The position numbers were made by a program, and so were the translations under genes. A stretch of DNA of 64,000 nucleotides from contig JAICUB010000024.1 of NCBI GenBank assembly GCA_025936045.1, forward strand, positions 41,382 through 105,381, read 5' to 3'. Shown piece by piece: positions 1 through 9,188 of this stretch. A model generated the notes under the pieces. That model saw nothing but the letters and a program-made list of their open reading frames with translations. It was not told the DNA's origin and did not search any database. The stretch is from Polyangiaceae bacterium (GTDB lineage Bacteria > Myxococcota_A > Polyangia > Polyangiales > Polyangiaceae). Within the stretch, counting starts at the first letter, position 1. The number at the start of each line of letters is the position of its first letter.

Positions 1-59
1 CTAGCAGGCAGCCTCGCAAGCGTGGCAACTCCGCACGCGGCGCTGCTACGCTCGCGGCG

Positions 60-1037
60 TTGACCGCGACCGCAGCCCTCACGATTTGGGTCGCCGCAAG
101 CCAGGTCGCCGCGCCGAGCACCGGCGCGCTGTCCGAAGCCGCTCGCGAAATGCTCGGCGGCGACGTCCGCGTGCAGACCGAAACATTTCCCGACGAGCAC
201 CCCGAGGCGGCAGCCGCGCCCGCAGCCGGCGAGGAGAGCGCGCTCTTGTCCTGGGATTCGCCACGGCACGAGCACGCTCGGCTGCGCATCTGTCGCACGG
301 CGGACGCTTGTCTCGAGCGCTGGGTCACGTTCGAGCCGAGCGACCCCGAGCTCGAGCGCGGGAGAACGCTCGGATTTCTCGTCGCGTCCGTCCTGCTGAA
401 TGAGGCTGCGGCCGCGCCACCCGAACCGCGGGCGCCACCGTCACCAGCGCCGCTCGCGTCCGCACCCGTGAAGCCGGTGGTCGCGCTGCCCGTGCCTCGG
501 CTCGAGCCCGCGCAGGTCATACGTCCTCCGCGCCGCTTCCCGCGCGGTGAGCTCACGGCCGCCGCCGTCGTATCCGGGCCGGGCGACTCGACGACGCTCG
601 GAGCGAATCTCGGCGCCGACTACGCAGCCTCCCCTCGCCTGCGTCTCGGCTTATCGGGAGAGCTTCGCTTCGGTGAGCTCGGCGCCGTGCAGGCGTCGTC
701 CGAGGTCGCATCGCTGCTCGCGCGTGCTTCGTACGTTCTTCTGCAACCGGCCGCGAGCACCTGGCTCGGCGTGAGCGGCGGCGCTGGCGTGTACTACCTC
801 GCAGCAAGTCACTTTTCGTCCGACGACCGCGTACCCGACCGGCAGGGTAGATTCCTGCTCGGCGGAACAGTCGGCGGGATTGGCGGGCTCGACTTCAACG
901 CAACCTCGACGCTCTATTGCGAGCTCGGAGCTGAAATCCTTTCCGGTAAGACGACGATTTTCGTGCACCGCGAGCCGCGCGCGACCTGGCCCGTCGCGGC
1001 GGCCCTGGCTCGCATCGGCCTACGCGCGGCCTTCTAG
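60..1037 (+). CDS. hypothetical secreted/outer-membrane protein (similar layout to the 14914-15996 gene)
   Basis: Long ORF; Pro-rich linker followed by beta-rich C-terminus; N-terminal region resembles the other window protein in having an early Cys-containing domain. Start uncertain. Confidence 0.6.
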   Translation: MTATAALTIWVAASQVAAPSTGALSEAAREMLGGDVRVQTETFPDEHPEAAAAPAAGEESALLSWDSPRHEHARLRICRTADACLERWVTFEPSDPELERGRTLGFLVASVLLNEAAAAPPEPRAPPSPAPLASAPVKPVVALPVPRLEPAQVIRPPRRFPRGELTAAAVVSGPGDSTTLGANLGADYAASPRLRLGLSGELRFGELGAVQASSEVASLLARASYVLLQPAASTWLGVSGGAGVYYLAASHFSSDDRVPDRQGRFLLGGTVGGIGGLDFNATSTLYCELGAEILSGKTTIFVHREPRATWPVAAALARIGLRAAF

Positions 1038-1090
1038 CCGGTCTCGGCCTGCTACACTCGGCCCGACGGCACCTTTTGAGTGCCCCCTCC

Positions 1091-1759
1091 ATGTCCCCTG
1101 CGCCTCTTCGACCTCTGCGTCTCGTCAAAGGCAAGCTCGGCGCGGGAAAGCCGCCCGCGTCCGAAACGGACGGGCATCTGCTCGCGGCGGTGCGCGCGGG
1201 TGAAACGGCCGCCGCGGCCATCTTTCACGATCGCGTCAAGCCCGTGGTCGAGCGCACCCTCGGTCGCTTGCTCGGCCCGCGCGATCCCGATCATGAGGAT
1301 TTGGCGCAGCAAGCGCTCATCGATCTCGTGCTGAGTCTCGAGCGCTTCCGCGGCGAATGCCCGCTCGACGCCTGGGCGAGCGTGATTGCCGCGCGCGCCG
1401 TGTACAAGCACATCCGTCGCCGCCGCATCGAGCGCCGCTTGTTCGTGCTGAGCGAGCATGAGGGCTTCGATCGTCCCGACCGCACGGCGGGCGGCACGGC
1501 CCTGCTCCGCAACTCGATCCGCCGCGTCGAAAAGCACCTAGCGGCGATGGAGAAGAACCGCGCCTGGACGTACGTGCTGCACGACGTTCACGGCTTCTCG
1601 CTCAAGGAGATCAGCGACATCACGAAGGTCAGCGTCGCTGCCGTACAAAGCCGTCTCGTGCGCGGCCGGCGCGAGATGCAACAGCGCATCATGGACGATC
1701 CCGACTTGGCGGGCTCGATGGACGATCTGCTGAGCTCGCACCGGGAGCTGCATGACTGA
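1091..1759 (+). CDS. ECF-like RNA polymerase sigma factor
   Basis: Sigma region 2 (DHEDLAQQALIDLVLSLERFRGECPLDAWASVIAARAVYKHIRRRRIERR) and region 4 (GFSLKEISDITKVSVAAVQSRLVRGRREM). Confidence 0.85.
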   Translation: MSPAPLRPLRLVKGKLGAGKPPASETDGHLLAAVRAGETAAAAIFHDRVKPVVERTLGRLLGPRDPDHEDLAQQALIDLVLSLERFRGECPLDAWASVIAARAVYKHIRRRRIERRLFVLSEHEGFDRPDRTAGGTALLRNSIRRVEKHLAAMEKNRAWTYVLHDVHGFSLKEISDITKVSVAAVQSRLVRGRREMQQRIMDDPDLAGSMDDLLSSHRELHD

Positions 1760-2798
1760 GCCGACACGTTATGCCGCCCTCGCCGCGCGCTTGCTGCGGG
1801 AGCGACCGCTTGCCAAGGACTCGCGCCTGAGTCGCGACGTCGGTATCAGCGTGGTCGCGCACGCGATGGATCTCGGCCGCAGGCGGCGTCGGAACGCGCG
1901 GCTCGCAATGGCAGCGTTCGGGCTGGGGCTCGCCGCGGCCGTCGCGTTCGGAGTCGGGTTGCCGCGCCGGGAGGAGGTCGCGTGTCACGGGCCGAGCTGC
2001 ACGGGCGCCTCCGCGCACGCGCACGAAGCGAGTCGGCGCGGACTCGACGCCGGGCAGAGCATCGTCGCGCCCGCGGGCGCGCCCACGTCGGTCGTGCTCG
2101 CCAGTGGAACGCAAATCGGGCTCGACGAACGGAGCGTGCTCGAGTGCCGCGACAACACGTCGACGCAACGCTTCGCGCTCTTGCGTGGCGGCGCGCGCCT
2201 GCACGTGGCCAAACTCCGCGAGGGCGAGCGCTTCGTCGTCGACACGCCGAACGCGGAAGTCGAAGTGCGAGGCACCGTGTTCGGTGTCCACATCGAGCCC
2301 GCGACGGCGGCGTGCAAGGCCCGCACCAGCGTGAGCGTCGACGAGGGGCGCGTCGAAGTGCGCGCCGGAGCGATGCGCACCGCTCTGTTCCCGGGCGAAC
2401 ACTGGACGAGCCCGTGCGAAACGCCGCCGGTCGAGGCGCACCGAGACGTGCCGCCGCCGCCGAACGTAGCGACGGCCTCCGCGCCACGTGCGTCGCGCCG
2501 CGCGCGCCCGGCGCAAGCCCCGCACGACGTCTCCGAGCTGAGCGAGCAGAACGACCTCTACGCGGCCGCCGAAGCTGCCCGGCGCGGGGGACGCCCCAAA
2601 GACGCGATCGCCGCTTATTCGCGCTTGCTCGCGCGTTTCCCGAACGGGCAGCTCGCCGAGAGCGCGCTCGTCGAGCGCGCGCGCCTGCTCGCTCTCGGAA
2701 ACCCGGCGAGCGCGCGCTCGGAAGCCGGCCGCTACCTCGCGCGCTACCCGACTGGCTTCGCGCGTGGCGAAATGGAAGCCCTCACGCGAGCGCCATGA
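1752..2798 (+). CDS. FecR-domain protein with TM segment and C-terminal TPR-like region
   Basis: FecR-like core (GTQIGLDERSVLE...VDTPNAEVEVRGTVFGVHIE...TSVSVDEGRVEVRAG); overlaps sigma gene stop. Confidence 0.8.
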   Translation: MTEPTRYAALAARLLRERPLAKDSRLSRDVGISVVAHAMDLGRRRRRNARLAMAAFGLGLAAAVAFGVGLPRREEVACHGPSCTGASAHAHEASRRGLDAGQSIVAPAGAPTSVVLASGTQIGLDERSVLECRDNTSTQRFALLRGGARLHVAKLREGERFVVDTPNAEVEVRGTVFGVHIEPATAACKARTSVSVDEGRVEVRAGAMRTALFPGEHWTSPCETPPVEAHRDVPPPPNVATASAPRASRRARPAQAPHDVSELSEQNDLYAAAEAARRGGRPKDAIAAYSRLLARFPNGQLAESALVERARLLALGNPASARSEAGRYLARYPTGFARGEMEALTRAP

Positions 2799-3511
2799 GC
2801 CGCGTTCGACTCGGCGCGCTCTTCGCGCTCTTTGCGCTCTTCGTGGGGAGCGCCTGCAACGGCGAGTTCCGCTTCGACCAGGCTTCGAGCGTGAACCCAG
2901 GCGGCTCCGGCGGGTCCGCCGGCTCCGGCGGCTCCGGCGGCAAGGGCTCGTCCCCGATCGGAATCGCCGGCTACGATGAAGATGAAGAAGGCCTGGGCGG
3001 CGTGCGGGACGCGAACGGCTGTGCTCACTGCAGAGAGCACGGGCTCAAATGCGCTGCCGAATGGCAGTCGTGCGTCGAGTGCGTCAACAACGACGACTGC
3101 TCGGCGGACCTGCCCTTTTGCGATCCGCAAATGCATCGCTGCCAGGCCTGTGACACCGCCGAGGGCTGCGACGCAGGCAGCGTGTGCGACGGCTGGAGCC
3201 ACGCGTGCATGCGCACCTGCGCGACCGAAAGCGACCCCGACCTCGATTGCGACGAGGGCTCGCGCATGTGCGACCCGCGGCGCAACGTCTGCGTCGCGTG
3301 CAAGAGCGACGCGGACTGCTCGAATCCCGCGAGCCCGCACTGCGCGCCGGGCGGCGCGCGCTGCGCCATGTGCGCCTACGATCGCGACTGCGGCGCGGGT
3401 TGGCACTGCGATCCGCTCGCGTTCGTCTGCGTGGAGTGCCGAGACTCACGGGACTGTACGATCGGCGTTCTCTGCGACCCGGCCGCGCACACCTGCGCCG
3501 CGAGCGAGTGA
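2795..3511 (+). CDS. Cys-rich repeat lipoprotein
   Basis: Signal peptide with lipobox (FVGSAC), Gly/Ser linker, repeated C-x-x-C...DC...C units; ATGA overlap with upstream FecR gene. Confidence 0.8.
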   Translation: MSRVRLGALFALFALFVGSACNGEFRFDQASSVNPGGSGGSAGSGGSGGKGSSPIGIAGYDEDEEGLGGVRDANGCAHCREHGLKCAAEWQSCVECVNNDDCSADLPFCDPQMHRCQACDTAEGCDAGSVCDGWSHACMRTCATESDPDLDCDEGSRMCDPRRNVCVACKSDADCSNPASPHCAPGGARCAMCAYDRDCGAGWHCDPLAFVCVECRDSRDCTIGVLCDPAAHTCAASE

Positions 3512-3539
3512 GTCGCGGCTCCGGGTAAAGCGCGAACGC

Positions 3540-4013
3540 TCAGGCTCCGCGCCGTCCGGCGGCCGCCGTGCGCCCGGCAGCGCCCGCGTGCCCAGCGGCG
3601 CCTGCATGGCCACCCGCTGAGCGACCGGCCGTGCCGGTGCTGGAGCGCCCGGCGCGCCCCCCGACACCGGGCGCCGCCCCGCGACCCGCTGTCCCGCCGG
3701 TGCCACCGAAGCCCGTCGCGGTGCCGCCCGTCGACACCGAGCCGCCCGTACCGCCGAAGCCCGTCGTCGTACCGCCGGTACTCGACGACGTGCCGCCGGT
3801 CGACGTCGTGCCGCCGCTGCCGCCCGTGCCGCCCACCGGCGTGTAACCGGCGCTGTTGTCGGCGAACGGCAGCTCCGTCGGTCCGCCTCCAGCGCTGCAA
3901 CTGGCCATGAGCCAGAGCCCCGCGATGGTAACGACGATTCCGACGCGTCGTGCGAAGAGACGCGGAGCACCGTCGTTACTGAGCGAAGTGGACGAGTCGG
4001 ATTGCATCTTCAA
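3540..4013 (-). CDS. Gly/Thr-rich linker-only lipoprotein
   Basis: N-terminal signal and lipobox (LMASC), remainder is GGTGG/GTGGS low complexity with no C-terminal domain. Confidence 0.6.
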   Translation of the reverse strand: MKMQSDSSTSLSNDGAPRLFARRVGIVVTIAGLWLMASCSAGGGPTELPFADNSAGYTPVGGTGGSGGTTSTGGTSSSTGGTTTGFGGTGGSVSTGGTATGFGGTGGTAGRGAAPGVGGRAGRSSTGTAGRSAGGHAGAAGHAGAAGRTAAAGRRGA

Positions 4014-4422
4014 GCTCGTTCGCCAAGCGCTCTCGGCCGCAAGCTTCAGCCGAGCGGCGCTCGGCGCCTCGGACAGACAAGCGCGTCGATGATCTTACAC
4101 CGGCGACCGCTCGCCTCGATCTGCCAATTTTCGCGACGTGCAGGGGAGCGGCCGCGAAATTCGCTTCTTTCGGGGACTCTCGTCGGCGGGTAATTCTTCT
4201 GTTCCGTCATCGGCGGCTGAGCTCCGGTGTAGTCACCGGTAGCGCCGATTCGAGGCGAGAAGAGGGCGAGAAAAAATGCGAACTTTCGCGCGGGCAAGAA
4301 GCCCGGGTGAACGTGCTCGCCGCGCTGCAATTCTTCGCCATCAAGAGACACGCGCCGATAGGTCGCGTCCGCTTCCGATCGAGAAAACTCGCTGCGTCAA
4401 GACTGGCCGGAGCGAACGTCCG

Positions 4423-5649
4423 ATGATACCCCAAGAGATGATGACTTTGGGCAAGGCGAGTCGCCGTTCGATCGGCTCCGTGATGTTCGCATCTTTGGCG
4501 CTAGCAGCGAGTGCGGCGTCGTGTTCGACGGCCGCGCCGACAGCGCCTCCGGACCCGCCTGGCTCCGGGGCAGGTGCGGCGACGGCCGGCTTCGGGAACA
4601 GCGGCGGGAGCGGCGGCATGCACGGCGGCACGAGCGGTGCGGGCGGCACGGGCGTCCAAGGTGGCTCTGCTGGTACTTCGAGTACGACGGGCGGAACCGG
4701 TACCGGAGGCAGCGGTACGGGTGGATCCGTGACCGCGGGCGGCGGCGCGGGCGTCGCGACGGGCGGCGCGTCTGGAACCGGTAACAGCACTGGCGGCATG
4801 AGCACGGGCGGGACGAGCGGCAGCGGCGGCACGGGCTTGGGCTTCGGCGGCAGAGTCGGCATGGGAGGCTCAGGCGGCATGAGCAACGCGGGCCGCGGCA
4901 GCGGCGGCGGCAGCGGCGGCAGCGGCGGTAGCGGCGGCGGCGTCGCGCCCCCGCCGGACATCTCTGGTGGCGCGAAGGGCTGGGCGTCGCGTTATTGGGA
5001 TTGCTGCAAACCGGCGTGCGGCTGGTCCTCCCACACGGGCGGCAGCAATCCGATGAAGTCCTGCGACAAGAGCAACAACACGCTGAGCGACAACGACGCG
5101 AAGAACGCCTGTGAGAGCGGCGGCAACGCGTTCATGTGCTGGGACGACGCGCCCTGGCAGGTCGGCGACAAGCTCGCCTACGGCTTCATCGCGGCTCCCA
5201 TGGACAAGTTCACGTGCGGTCGCTGCTATCATCTTCAGTTCGACGGCAGCTCGCACAACGGCGGGAATCAGGCCGGTACCCAGGCGCTCAACGGCAAGCA
5301 CATGATCGTGCAGATCATCAACAACGGCGGCGTTGCGACCGACCAGTTCGACCTGCTCATCCCCGGCGGCGGCGTGGGCGCGCTGAACGCCTGCACCAGC
5401 CTGGGCGACCAGCTCGGCAGCGCTGACATCGGCGCGAAGGAAGGCGGCATTCTCACCGAGTGCAACGGCGACCTCAACTGCACGAAGATGAAGTGCGACG
5501 CGGCCTTCGCCGGCAAGCAGGGTCTGCTCGACGGCTGCAATTGGTTTTTGGGCTGGTACGGTGGCGCCGACAATCCGAACTTCACGTATCAACAGATCGC
5601 CTGTCCGGCCGAAATCACGAACAAGTCCGGCCTCCACGATCCGGGCTGA
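4423..5649 (+). CDS. Glycoside hydrolase family 45-like endoglucanase on Gly-rich lipoprotein stalk
   Basis: SRYWDCCKPACGW motif, FDLLIPGGGVG motif, GWYGGADNPNFTYQQIACPAE as in Humicola EGV-type GH45; lipobox AASC; GGSGG linker. Confidence 0.88.
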   Translation: MIPQEMMTLGKASRRSIGSVMFASLALAASAASCSTAAPTAPPDPPGSGAGAATAGFGNSGGSGGMHGGTSGAGGTGVQGGSAGTSSTTGGTGTGGSGTGGSVTAGGGAGVATGGASGTGNSTGGMSTGGTSGSGGTGLGFGGRVGMGGSGGMSNAGRGSGGGSGGSGGSGGGVAPPPDISGGAKGWASRYWDCCKPACGWSSHTGGSNPMKSCDKSNNTLSDNDAKNACESGGNAFMCWDDAPWQVGDKLAYGFIAAPMDKFTCGRCYHLQFDGSSHNGGNQAGTQALNGKHMIVQIINNGGVATDQFDLLIPGGGVGALNACTSLGDQLGSADIGAKEGGILTECNGDLNCTKMKCDAAFAGKQGLLDGCNWFLGWYGGADNPNFTYQQIACPAEITNKSGLHDPG

Positions 5650-5658
5650 TCGACGCGC

Positions 5659-6879
5659 TCAAGGCCGCGCGCGGGACGCGAACGAGAGCAACGCGCCGCC
5701 GAGCAGGATGAGCGCGAGCCACGCATACTCGCGCGCTCGCCCCTGGGCCGCGAAGAGCACGCTCACGAGCAGAGCGGCCAAGCCGAGCCAGCGCGTGCGG
5801 CCGCGGCCGAGGCGAATCAGCGCCGCGGAGCTCGCGACGTACTGCCCGAGCACGGCGAGCGCCGCGAGCTCGACGAGCCTGCCGAAATCGAGCAGGCTCC
5901 CGACGAGCAGGGCACACGCGGCGCTCACGACGATCGCCGTCGCAGGCGTACCGTAGCGCGGATGCGCCCTCGCGAGTCGGGCCGGCAAGAGCCGCTCCTC
6001 CGCGAGCGCTTCGAGATAGCGCGGTGTGCAGAGCGCAGTGCCCGCGTTGAATCCGAGCATCGAGACGAGCCCGCCGAGGGCGAGCAACGTCGCGCCCCCA
6101 CGGCCGAGGAAGCGCTCGGCGGCGGCGGCGAGCGGCGCCGTGTCGTCCGTGGCCCCGACCCCGACGTAGACCAGCTGGACCAGCGTGTAGACGAGCGCGG
6201 GCAAGAGCAACGAGAGAAGTACGGCGCGTGGCACGGCGCGTCGCGGGTTGCGTGCCTCTCCGCTCGGCACGCCGACGACCTCGAACCCCTGATACGCGAA
6301 CAGCGTCATCAACGTCATCGCGGGCAGCGCGGCCAGTCCGTGCGGCGCGACCGGTTCGAAACGACGAGTGTCCAAGTGCCACGCGCCCACAGCCAAAAAG
6401 ATCAAAAGCGGCACGAGCTTCGCGATCGTGAGCACCACCATGACGCGCGCGCCGATTTTCACGCCGCGCACGTTGAGCCAAGCAAGCCCGACGACGACCG
6501 CGCTCGAAACGGCGAGCGCCGGCGTGTTTCCGGCTAGGAACGGCCAGAACGGCGCGGCGTTGGCGCTGACGGCGCGCGCGACGGCCGCCCACGAAATCAC
6601 CGACGTCGTCCACGCCGACCAGCCGACGACGAACGAAGCCCCGCGCCCGAACGCGCGCTCGGCGTAACGCAGCGGTCCACCCGTGCGCTCCTCTTCGCTT
6701 CCGAGCACGGCGAAGGCGAGCGCGAGCGGCAGGCAGAGCGCCCCAGTCGCGACCCACGCAAAAATCGAAGCGGGACCGAGCGCCTTGGTGAGCGTGCCGG
6801 GAAAAAGATAGATGCCGCTACCGACGACGGCGTTCAGTCCGAGGCAGACGGCGTCGAACGTCGTGAGCGCACGCCGCAT
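5659..6879 (-). CDS. APC-family amino acid permease
   Basis: GLNAVVGSGIYLFPG and multiple hydrophobic TM segments. Confidence 0.85.
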   Translation of the reverse strand: MRRALTTFDAVCLGLNAVVGSGIYLFPGTLTKALGPASIFAWVATGALCLPLALAFAVLGSEEERTGGPLRYAERAFGRGASFVVGWSAWTTSVISWAAVARAVSANAAPFWPFLAGNTPALAVSSAVVVGLAWLNVRGVKIGARVMVVLTIAKLVPLLIFLAVGAWHLDTRRFEPVAPHGLAALPAMTLMTLFAYQGFEVVGVPSGEARNPRRAVPRAVLLSLLLPALVYTLVQLVYVGVGATDDTAPLAAAAERFLGRGGATLLALGGLVSMLGFNAGTALCTPRYLEALAEERLLPARLARAHPRYGTPATAIVVSAACALLVGSLLDFGRLVELAALAVLGQYVASSAALIRLGRGRTRWLGLAALLVSVLFAAQGRAREYAWLALILLGGALLSFASRARP

Positions 6880-6894
6880 GCTGCTCGCGCCGCG

Positions 6895-8424
6895 TCAGGG
6901 TTCGTCGAGGCCGGGATAACCGTTCGACGCTGGACGAGGGTCGCCGTCGAGGTCGACCGTGGGATCGTCGCTGCCCCGGCTCGCCGTCTTCGGAATGGCG
7001 GATTTTCCGACGTTCGTGAGATGGAAATCACCTATCGCCGCGTTCTTGAACCAGGTGTCGTTGTACCAAGCGATCTCGGTACCGAAGCCGACCTGGTCGA
7101 CCGCGCTACCGGCGAACTGGATCGTGCTGCAGTTCGAGCCATCAGTCCCGCCGTAGACGGAGCCGCCGGCCGTGCTCGCAAAGATGCTGTTTCGAACGGT
7201 GCCGCCCACGGGTGGTACCGCGCTCAAGCAGTCAATCGCGTTCATGCTGCCGGCGATCGTGACGTAGCGGAAATCGATCGTCGTCGAAGCGCCGAGCTCC
7301 AAGCCTTCAACGGAGTCTCCGTTCGGGCCGAGCGCGGAGTTCTCCATGAACAGAGACCCCGCCGCTAAGTAAGAGCCGAGGGCGGAGGATGCGAGCCAGC
7401 TTCTCCGGACGTGAACCTCGCCGTTCGCCGAGAACGCTCGGTAATAGCCGGCGATGCGGACATCATCGAGGTACGCGAGGCCGGTCACGGACAGCCCGGA
7501 CGACACGCTCGTGCCGGACAGGGAGAGATCGGCGAGATAGGCGATGGCCGAATCCCCGGACGTCGTGACGACGAACGCGGCATTGCGCGCATCGCCCACG
7601 CTCGGCCCACCGCTAATCACCGTGCCCGTAACGCCGACGAACGCAACCTCGCCGCTGTTTGCGAGCGTCAGCGTGTCCGACAGCGTGTAGGTGCCGGCAC
7701 TCAGCCGAAACACGCGCTCCGTGCCGCTCGAAAGCCCCGTTACTCCCGAGACGAGCGCCGCCGCGTCAGCGACGTTCACGACCGTCGACACCGCGAAACA
7801 CGTTCCCTGTTTCGGGCCCGCCAAATGGCACGCACTCGCGGGGCAATCGGAGTGCTCGGTGCAGGGAGCGCAGCCGATACCGTCGACGCACGTGGGCTTC
7901 TTGCCACCGCACGCGGCCGTTTGCCACGCGCCGTGCGAGCACGTTTCGCTCGTCGCTCCGTCTTTGCAGCGCGGCGGATCCGCGCCCACGCACTCCGGCG
8001 CAGCGCCACCTTCGCCCGCTTGACCGCTCATGCCCGCGTCGCCGCCCGCCGCTTGCATGCCCGTACCCCCACTGCCGGTCCGACCCGCGGGACCACCCGC
8101 GCCGGTGGTCCCGCCCGACCCCGTCCCGGTGCCGCCGGTGTGACCCATGCTGCCGCCGTTTTGACCCGTGGCGCCAGCGGTTTCCGGCTCAGTGCCCCCT
8201 TGGCCCGCGTTCGGGAAATCGCCGTTGCCCGCTTGGTTCAGCGCCGCGTCACCCGACTTGCCGCCGCTCGCCGTTCCTCCTCGCGAAGCGCCGCCTCGCC
8301 CGCCCGCTTCGGCGCCCGCGGCGCCGTGAAACTGCCGTGGTCCGGAGTCGCAAGCGGCCACCACGACCGTGGTTGCGCCGCCGAGCCAAGCGAACACGGA
8401 CGTGACCCTGCGCGCTCGACCCAT
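6895..8424 (-). CDS. Gly-rich lipoprotein with Cys-rich region and beta-helix-like C-terminus
   Basis: Lipobox-like (VVVAACDSG), GGTGTGSGG linker, Cys-rich segment, repetitive Ser/Thr/Gly beta-helix-like region. Confidence 0.75.
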   Translation of the reverse strand: MGRARRVTSVFAWLGGATTVVVAACDSGPRQFHGAAGAEAGGRGGASRGGTASGGKSGDAALNQAGNGDFPNAGQGGTEPETAGATGQNGGSMGHTGGTGTGSGGTTGAGGPAGRTGSGGTGMQAAGGDAGMSGQAGEGGAAPECVGADPPRCKDGATSETCSHGAWQTAACGGKKPTCVDGIGCAPCTEHSDCPASACHLAGPKQGTCFAVSTVVNVADAAALVSGVTGLSSGTERVFRLSAGTYTLSDTLTLANSGEVAFVGVTGTVISGGPSVGDARNAAFVVTTSGDSAIAYLADLSLSGTSVSSGLSVTGLAYLDDVRIAGYYRAFSANGEVHVRRSWLASSALGSYLAAGSLFMENSALGPNGDSVEGLELGASTTIDFRYVTIAGSMNAIDCLSAVPPVGGTVRNSIFASTAGGSVYGGTDGSNCSTIQFAGSAVDQVGFGTEIAWYNDTWFKNAAIGDFHLTNVGKSAIPKTASRGSDDPTVDLDGDPRPASNGYPGLDEP

Positions 8425-8578
8425 CGTCGGGCCCTCTTAGCACGGCCGCTCACGAACGAAAGCTGCATGCGCCGCCGTGGCGAACGCGGGACCGGGCTCA
8501 CGCGCGAGCTCGTCCGAGAACGATGAAAACGCGCGTCGCATGCTATGCTGCGCGGGCTTTCTGGAAGGAGAAAATCCC

Positions 8579-8677
8579 ATGGCAAAAGGTCAAGTCCGGC
8601 CGAAAACCAACAATCAGCCGAAGCTCACCGTCAAGCAGAAGAAAGAGAAGAAGAAGGAAAAAGCCGCGACCAAGTGA
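8579..8677 (+). CDS. 32-aa lysine-rich microprotein (MAKGQVRPKTNNQPKLTVKQKKEKKKEKAATK)
   Basis: Strong ggaaggag Shine-Dalgarno 8-15 nt upstream of ATG, clean short ORF in a gap between genes. Confidence 0.65.
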   Translation: MAKGQVRPKTNNQPKLTVKQKKEKKKEKAATK

Positions 8678-8820
8678 GCGCGGCGTGTGAACGACGCGCC
8701 CGTCGCCCGCCCGTGGCCGCCCCTCCGGCGAGTCCGCGAAACGCGACGGGCGCGCTCACCGACGAACGCTCGCCCTCCCTCGCGCGCGTTCACGCTCGAC
8801 GACGAGCGACCATCAGCGAA

Positions 8821-9183
8821 TCACTCTTCGGGCAACGGCGCGGGCGCACCGCTCTTCGCGGCGGGCACGACATCGACGCCGCCGTCCGGCTCCGCAATCT
8901 TCGTGGCGCCCTTGCCTTCACCCGCCCTGCGCTTCGGATCGTAAGCCACGCCGTTCCGATCGATCTTCCAGCCGGGCGCCGGGTGCGCCGTGGTGCCCTG
9001 CTCCGCGAGCAAGTGTTGCGGCGACTTGTCGTCGGCGCCGACGACTCGGCCGTCGGAGGTTTGCGCGGGCGGGTGATGGTCGGTGCCCGGCGTCACCGCG
9101 CCGGTATCGCTCGGGCGCTCGCAGCTTGCGCCGACGAGCGCGCTGACGACGAGAACGACGCTGCGGAACACCAGTTTTTGCAT
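8821..9183 (-). CDS. hypothetical lipoprotein
   Basis: Signal peptide and lipobox (VGASC). Confidence 0.65.
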   Translation of the reverse strand: MQKLVFRSVVLVVSALVGASCERPSDTGAVTPGTDHHPPAQTSDGRVVGADDKSPQHLLAEQGTTAHPAPGWKIDRNGVAYDPKRRAGEGKGATKIAEPDGGVDVVPAAKSGAPAPLPEE

Positions 9184-9188
9184 GACGT

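Noticed and set aside
1982-2794. N-terminal extension of the 509-aa plus-strand ORF
   Set aside because: Overlaps the FecR gene in another frame and is Arg-rich; true start is ATG 2795.
3568-3846. 92-aa Pro-rich plus ORF (and other Pro-rich ORFs opposite Gly-rich linkers)
   Set aside because: Complement of GGC/GGT linker codons; antisense artefact.
4900-4945. (GGC/AGC)n repeats resembling a repeat array or CRISPR
   Set aside because: In-frame Gly/Ser linker codons without spacers; simple coding microsatellite.
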